From assembly GCA_004380135.1 (NCBI GenBank), contig QXCR01000031.1, positions 124,001 to 188,000 of the forward strand: 64,000 bases of DNA. The letters are read 5' to 3'. The notes beneath the pieces were generated by a model. The model was not told the DNA's origin and made no database searches. It saw only the letters and a list, made by a program, of their open reading frames with translations. Source of the stretch: Stemphylium vesicarium. Lineage: Eukaryota > Ascomycota > Dothideomycetes > Pleosporales > Pleosporaceae. The position numbers were made by a program, and so were the translations under genes. Every line of letters begins with the position of its first letter. Position 1 is the stretch's first letter. Below are positions 58,117 to 64,000 of the stretch, piece by piece.

Positions 58117-58441
58117 GCAGTGTGACACGCATGATTACCTGTGGCTGAGCTCACCGGAAAGTCACCAGGCAGCTGCGATTGAGCTGCATGCAGCCAATTG
58201 TGGAAGGGGCGCCTTCGGGGCGTTGGGGCTGAGCTATACGGAAGGGACTATGCCCCCCTCATCTGGCCTCACATCATGGCATCGCACACACTACATACAC
58301 TGCTCTTCCGCCACATATTTTTGAGCCACACATCATTTCCAATGTCAATTTGAGCGATTTATCTGGGCTGTGCGCGAATCTTTTCGTCCTTTTGCTGTTC
58401 CTTCGCTTGTGTGCGGGCCGCGCTTGACTTCTTACCTCATC
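58117..58441. other. Intergenic region before the DUF6594 gene
   Basis: Promoter-size gap; nothing further is visible. Confidence 0.4.
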
Positions 58442-60062
58442 ATGACCCCTCCCCGTACTATGACCGGGGATACTTTTACCGACGAGAAGACACCCCAATC
58501 TCCAGTGTCTCCAACTAATACAGACGCGACTTTAACGGGAGATGGCTTCGTAGAGGTCGCCGAAGATGGTCGTTCTACAATACAACCGTCAGTGCGAACA
58601 AACTCGTTTGACGTCGAAAATGCACAGCCTCGTAGGTGGCCCCCAAACCTGCTTTGGCCCCCAAACTATACCAGTCGTCACATTCAGAGTCGGAAACATT
58701 CGCTTTCATTATTGATTCCATATCTGGGGCCTAATATCCCGGGTCAGCCCTCGTATGCATGACATGGCGAAGAACGAGACCAAATTATGATGGAGCAACG
58801 AGCCATCGCACGAAACGAGTTGCTGACGCTTTGCCAGAGAGCGAGAAGAAACGCCCTACATTTCTGAGTCGGGTGACAGACTCCTTCCGCCCCGAGCCGG
58901 AGCCTGAGTATGTGACTGAGAATAGGACGCGAAAGCGTAAGGACTCTTCGATCAATTGACATTCACGAAGCTTATCGAAATCAGTGGAAGAAACGCCTGA
59001 AGGTTTTCCAAGGCTTGCCGCGTTTCAGTCTAGCGAGACAAACTTCGCATTGTATCGATCCTTCAGCTACTTGCACTCGCGTGTTTTGCTCGATCTGCAA
59101 GATGAAATCACCAGCCTCGAGAAGGAGTTGGACGACATTGATTGGAAAGACTTTGATGCAGATCCTGTGCGTCTGAAGTCAAGAGATTTTGATGCCAGTC
59201 AGCGTGACGACGAGGGAGAGCCTAGGAGCCGTCGGGTAATCCTTCGCGAGATCAAAGCCAAGCTCATCGAGTATGGTATGTAGACATCACAGTGGCAGGT
59301 TTTGAGAGCCTGGATCTTGAATATTACGCTGAAGGCTGACAACTACATAGACGAGGTGCTTATCAAAGCAAGGAAATTGGAGTCTTTTCAAAGGCCCTCC
59401 GACCGCAACTACCGCAGCGTTAGGCGCTACTTCTACAACGAGAAGCCATTATTAGACGCAGAAACGGACGCCATTCGCAGCAAAGAAGACATTGTGTCAT
59501 TACACAACGGCCGCGAATGGGCGAGTTTCGATGGTGGGGTCGAAACCATGATAGGCCTAACCGACCGTTTCCTGAAAAAGGTCTTTTGCCTCAAGAACCG
59601 CCCATTACAGGTAGGTAGCTCCTCTTCCATCTCCAAGGCCATGATAGACCAGTGCTGACTAGCCTCTAGAAGTATTTCCGTACTCCAGAAGCGCAAGAGA
59701 AGACCACAGACCCGCACATTTCCTTCTACAGCAGCTCCCGCATTGACACACTCGTCAACATCCTCATCACCGTCGTGATCTTCTGCCTTCTCGTCGTCCC
59801 TGTCATATTAATGTACCAACTGACTAACACCGCTTCACATGTCGAGGTCGACGCTTCTGGCAACACGACTTCTACTACAATGGACATCAATAAGAGGGAT
59901 ACACTCAATGCTGTAGGTGTACTCATGGTCTTCACACTACTTTTCAGTGCTGCTATGAGTCTCCTGACAAAGGCTGCGAGACATGAGCTGTTTGCAGCAT
60001 CTGCAGCATACTGTGCAATATTGGTCGTCTTCATCGGCAACTTTACTGGACCTGTGAACTGA
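58442..60062 (+). CDS. DUF6594 membrane protein
   Basis: Exons are 58442-58631, 58748-58936, 58985-59275, 59351-59610 and 59670-60062, giving 440 residues. The conserved DUF6594 part begins PEGFPRLAAFQSSETNFALYRSFSYLHSRVLLDLQDEI, passes over a coiled coil (SLEKELDDIDW) and reaches DEVLIKARKLESFQRPSDRNY. It ends with three closely spaced helices (VNILITVVIFCLLVVPVILMYQL, LNAVGVLMVFTLLFSAAMSLL, LFAASAAYCAILVVFIGNF), the usual family tail. The first ~130 residues are acidic, then basic. The first intron (116 bases) is the least certain, since both its sides and its interior are partly open. The function of the family is unknown. Confidence 0.8.
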
Positions 60063-60659
60063 CGGTTTGTGGGATTAGAGATAATGATAAATGACAATGA
60101 CGTATGAATAAACATTTGAAAAGTTCATCTTGGGCAGTTTCGCAACGGAAAAGTGCGCCTTAAAGTCTGTGCATCAACACATTCCGATCGATGTCAGACC
60201 CTTGAATAGCTTCGGTTGTGTCGTTTCGCTGGCACCCCGACACTGAGGAATTCTTCAGCGTCAACAATGAGCCAAGGGCCTCGAACCGCATATGGCGCCT
60301 AAAGCAAACTGTATACAAGCGCTAGCTCGAAATTGCTTGCATTTAGCCAACCACAAATAACCGTCTGCCGTTCTGCACACAACCGAATCTACGCAGCAGC
60401 CTCGAGCTAGGCCTATAACTTCTGCAGTCGGGTGAGGCCAAAGAGCCAAGAGCGCAAACATTCGTCCGGGCAAGGCATCTCGCTCGCGTGAAGTTATTCC
60501 GTATCTCGCTTCCTACGCAAGACCCGGACGTTTGCACTGTATCGCTTACATAAAGGTAAAGGTTGGACGTCGTGCTACAGTTGCACCCCGCTTCGCAATT
60601 CCGTTTTCGCCTACGCATAGTCTTCGAAAAGCTTCCCCGACGTTATCACAAGCTTCACT
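60063..60659. other. Intergenic region before the acyltransferase gene
   Basis: 3' flank and promoter only; no gene seen. Confidence 0.4.
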
Positions 60660-62315
60660 ATGTCCTTTCTCTACAACATGCTATTCGGGAAACCATCAAT
60701 GCCGAAGCGCATATCAACCGATATCATCATACCACTGCACAGTCGCGATGATACCACCCAGAATCGCAAGATCTCAGTGGAGTTCACTATGCGGTTTGAC
60801 AATGTCCTAGACACGCAGAAGCTTGCCGATGCCCTTTGGAAGTTACTTGAGAAGCCTGGATGGAGAAAACTCGGAGCAAGGCTGCGTATGGATAGCGAGA
60901 GCGGAAGACTTGAATACCACATTCCTGCTCAGTACACGAAAGACCGCCCGCCAATCAACTTCACACGAAGCTCGCACGATATGCGTCTGGAACAACATCC
61001 CATCGGGAACAAGTTTCCAAGCGTCAAGGACAGCGATCCGATACAAGTCTTTGACACCTTGTTCTCACTGCGAGGACTTACGCAGACGGAGGGTAGCACT
61101 GTGGTGCTTGACGACTGGCTGTACACCGACAAAGCGCAACTGGGCTTACACGTGGTGAACTTCCAGGATGCGACTCTTGTCACTCTGACGTGGTTGCATA
61201 CGCTTCTGGATGCCATGGGACAGGGTGAGATCTTGAGAGCATGGGCAGCGGTACTAGAAGGGCGAGACGAAGACATACCTGAATTCTGGGGCTATGACTT
61301 TGATCCCCTGGAGCAGCTCGGTGCGCCTGGAAAGAATGACGACACGACGAGCAAAGACAGCATCGCCGAGAAGCAGGTATCTGGAACCGATGAGAGGAAG
61401 AGTTGGGTCCGAATGACAATCTCAAGCATCAAAGCCGGACTGCAAAGGTTCCTGAACCTCAAGTTCGTTTCCACCTACCTCTACTCTCTCCTCTTCAAGT
61501 CCAAAAGCGCGCAAAGTGGGCGCATGCTCTACATACCCGCATCCTACATGGCGCGCCTCCGCATCTCAGCAATGCGCGACCTCGCCTCCCTCGACCCTTC
61601 CCAGATAACCTACCACAGCACGTCCTCCTCCACCGTCTCACCTCAACCTTTCCTCTCCGACGGCGACATATTCTCCGCATGGCTAACACGACACCTGGTA
61701 ACCTGCAACCCCACGCTCCTGGCCTCTCCATCCACGCGCCCCCTCCTCTTCCTCAACGTCCTGGGCATGCGAGATGTGCTCTCCACAGCTACAAGCGGGT
61801 ACGAAGCCTTGATGCCGAGGGGGAAGGCGTATGTTGGGAATTGTACGGCGGGTGTCACGAGTCAGTTTACTCTGCAGCAGTTTCTCACTCTGCCGCTGGG
61901 GCATGTAGCAGCGCGTCTACGCAAGGATCTCGTCGAACAGGCGACGAGGGAGGCGGTCGAAGCGAACCAACGCGCTAGTCGTGGTGAGCAGAAGACTGAT
62001 CCGGCATCGTGTGATGTAGCGGTGGCGCCGGTGGTTTTTGTATTTAGTAATTGGGCAAAGGCCAAGTTGTTTGAGACGGATTTCTCGGCTGCTGTTGTAG
62101 ATGGTGGTGGATTGAAGGGTGGGCATGGGAAGGCTAGGGGGAGGCCGACGTGGATGACTCCTTATGGGACTGATGCACGTGTGGTGGAGAATGGAGTTGG
62201 TACAGGAGGTGTGGGGAATTGTGTCGGGAGGGATGCGAAGGGTGGGTATTGGCTTGCTGGACTTTTTGCGGAGGGGGCTGGGGAGAGGTTTGAGGAGGCT
62301 GTTTTGAGCGAGTAA
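60660..62315 (+). CDS. BAHD-like acyltransferase
   Basis: Single exon, 551 residues. The HxxxD catalytic motif is present as H180-TLL-D184 in LVTLTWLHTLLDAMGQG, at the normal distance from the N terminus. The second half has the channel-side strand SDGDIFSAWLTRHLV and, later, VVFVFSNWAKAKLFETDF, which sits where plants have DFGWG. Such fungal proteins are often mis-named 'LysR family regulatory protein' in databases, but the motif points to transfer of an acyl group from CoA to an alcohol or amine, possibly in secondary metabolism. No polyketide synthase, NRPS or P450 lies within the window, so no pathway can be assigned. Confidence 0.82.
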   Translation: MSFLYNMLFGKPSMPKRISTDIIIPLHSRDDTTQNRKISVEFTMRFDNVLDTQKLADALWKLLEKPGWRKLGARLRMDSESGRLEYHIPAQYTKDRPPINFTRSSHDMRLEQHPIGNKFPSVKDSDPIQVFDTLFSLRGLTQTEGSTVVLDDWLYTDKAQLGLHVVNFQDATLVTLTWLHTLLDAMGQGEILRAWAAVLEGRDEDIPEFWGYDFDPLEQLGAPGKNDDTTSKDSIAEKQVSGTDERKSWVRMTISSIKAGLQRFLNLKFVSTYLYSLLFKSKSAQSGRMLYIPASYMARLRISAMRDLASLDPSQITYHSTSSSTVSPQPFLSDGDIFSAWLTRHLVTCNPTLLASPSTRPLLFLNVLGMRDVLSTATSGYEALMPRGKAYVGNCTAGVTSQFTLQQFLTLPLGHVAARLRKDLVEQATREAVEANQRASRGEQKTDPASCDVAVAPVVFVFSNWAKAKLFETDFSAAVVDGGGLKGGHGKARGRPTWMTPYGTDARVVENGVGTGGVGNCVGRDAKGGYWLAGLFAEGAGERFEEAVLSE

Positions 62316-62981
62316 TTTAGAATGACTGAGGAATGGATGCGATGGCGAATTGTCAGCGGGGCTCCTCTTTTCATACTCGCTCGTTGCAAGTTGTTTGACC
62401 GCGTCAGAAAGCTGAGGTCCTAGTGGCTATGATCATGATGAAGGAGTCGAAGTAATCGTGCGGTTCTTGTGGGAATGTGGTGGATGTAGATGGCTGCGAC
62501 TTGACGGTCATCTACGGCAGGGACAGTGCAATAATTTTTACTTTGTGAGAACTGTGATTCATTAGAAAGCTGATGATGCAAATATTCTATGGACTACTTG
62601 TTCCTCATGGTGTACTGCCTAGTGTACTACCTAGCAATTGTGTCTTAGGTGTAAGGTATAACACATTTACTACTTTCTATTGAGGGCCTATAAGTGTGAA
62701 GAACTACTTTGAGATACCTTAGGCAGTTCGACTCCTTTGATGAAATGATACATAAATTGTACTCCAGGATGAGATGGTGGAAGCGAGTTGGGTGCAGCGT
62801 TTGGTGGGGAGATCTATCACGTGAGAACGCGATGCCAATTAGTCCTATTTCGGTGCTTAATTAGTTTGATCAAGGGCCGACTCGCGTTTCAGAGCGAATG
62901 AGACGACACCATCTACAACACTCACAGCACGAAGCAAAACCATTGTCACTTGCAATTCTAGCGTCGCAACATAAAAGAAAT
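62316..62981. other. Intergenic region before the right-edge pseudogene
   Basis: A/T-richer than the surroundings, with a near-duplicated TGTACTGCCTAGTGTACTACCTAG at about 62,610-62,633. I see no gene. Confidence 0.4.
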
Positions 62982-64000
62982 ATGGCGCCTACTGAAAAGA
63001 GCAAAAGAGGAAGACCAGCAACCGAAAAGGACCAGGCTGCAGCGAACAAGACGCGCGACGTCCCTGCCCTAGAGTCCAATTCGCTCATAGAGCAGCTTCC
63101 CCTCGAGCTTCGTCAATACATCGCCGCTTCTATACTTCTGCCCCGCAGTCATTTAGCCGCCGAGACCTGCGCACCTTAATCCCGTAGGAAACGGGAAGCC
63201 ATCTACAACCTGCGGCTAACGAGCCGACTCATGAACGAAGCCACCGACGCAGCCTTTCTCACAATCATCGAAGACAGAGCGACGCAAAGCATTCCCACGA
63301 GTCTCAACAAACTATTTTCGCTCGCAAAACTTCCTTCGATCGGCCCCAGACTTAAAGCCTGCACTTCGACGTGTGTAACCTGTATTTTGGCATTAGTCCG
63401 GACGAACACTCCGACGGCAGGTTCATAACGAAGAGTTGGTTCGACTTCGTTACAGGTATCTCAACAGGTGACTGGGCTTCTTTTCTCCATTATGAAAACA
63501 AAACGCATGTTACGAAGATACTGCAGAAGACGCCAAACGTAAAACACCTGACCGTGTCCACGCAACCGGTGAAGACTAAGCGAGTCGATGGCGGAGAGGA
63601 ATGGAACGAGGCCGAAGACTCTGATGTAGATAAATGGATCCGCGAAGAAGAGACGTCCTTCAAAACTTATGGAAACCACAAGTTTCCCGAGCAGTATCCG
63701 GGCATGCCACCAACAATTCCGGGTGTAGGCACCATGTCTGAAGCCGAATGGCCATCTGATGAAGACGAGTCGTCCAGTGGAATCGAGTTTTCTGACGGAG
63801 ACGAGCTGTCTAGTGAAGATGAGTCGTCCAGTGCAGATGAACTGTCCGCTGAAGATGAATCGTCTGACAGTGATACGAAGTCCCTTGGATCAGAATACTA
63901 TGTTGAATCGGATACAGAAAATACCGACGCTGTAAGCATGTGGGACTTACACGAACACGATGATCTCTTTTACAATGTGTTAATCATGATTGGCCCATTC
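62982..64000 (+). pseudogene. Probable broken AT-hook / F-box-like gene, 3' truncated by window edge
   Basis: The frame starts MAPTEKSKRGRPATEKDQ, with an AT-hook core (RGRP), then IEQLPLELRQYIAASILL, an F-box/2EXR-like helix. A TAA at 63177-63179 interrupts it. The same frame then continues with AIYNLRLTSRLMNEATDAAF, the normal next part of such proteins. Near 63,351-63,359 (CTTAAAGCCTG) the coding frame shifts, consistent with one lost base, and resumes as LHFDVCNLYFGISPDEHSDG. That frame is open for about 210 codons to the window end, with an acidic Ser/Asp/Glu-rich tail. I found no GT-AG intron that removes the stop and keeps phase. Assembly error or an odd intron could also explain it. 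Confidence 0.55.

Overview
The window is a gene-dense piece of nuclear DNA from a filamentous ascomycete. Nearly every gene has short GT-AG introns, about 46 to 134 bases, often with a CTAAC or CTGAC branch-site match. Intergenic DNA is rich in pyrimidine tracts and microsatellites. The gene content (fluG, AA9 monooxygenase, fungal rhodopsin-like receptor, DUF6594, DUF3431, 2EXR proteins) fits Pezizomycotina, and the style suggests Dothideomycetes/Pleosporales; the order is inference. I rebuilt all exon structures by hand from splice signals and reading phase. I find 22 intact protein genes, one gene cut by the left edge, one probable pseudogene cut by the right edge, and one intron-containing tRNA-Ser.

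Positions 1-33,000 are a cell-surface neighbourhood. In order: the 3' end of a jacalin-tailed (probably metallopeptidase) gene; CHO1 phosphatidylserine synthase; LCB1 serine palmitoyltransferase; FKS1 beta-1,3-glucan synthase; a GPI-anchored GH72 beta-1,3-glucanosyltransferase divergent from FKS1; fluG; a probable mitochondrial helical protein; a WSC-domain wall-stress sensor; and an SLM1-type PH protein, a TORC2/eisosome effector. Several of these act together. CHO1 and LCB1 both consume L-serine, FKS1 makes glucan that the GH72 enzyme remodels, WSC proteins feed the wall-integrity pathway that controls glucan synthase, and Slm proteins link TORC2 to sphingolipid synthesis.

Positions 34,000-54,000 are more accessory. 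They hold an AA9 lytic polysaccharide monooxygenase, an MDR-family oxidoreductase, the SAGA deubiquitinase UBP8, a seven-helix rhodopsin-like membrane protein, a secreted type-B carboxylesterase, a fusion of a drug/metabolite-transporter-like membrane domain with DUF3431, a 2EXR-type protein and a DHA1 MFS transporter.

Positions 54,000-64,000 hold tRNA-Ser(CGA), a small unknown gene with a clear TATA box and CA-rich leader, a caspase-like (C14) protease divergent from a 107-residue unknown protein, a DUF6594 membrane protein, a BAHD-like acyltransferase and an AT-hook/F-box-like pseudogene. The caspase and small-protein pair, with DUF6594 next door, is the best candidate here for an undescribed functional unit, but that link rests only on gene arrangement.
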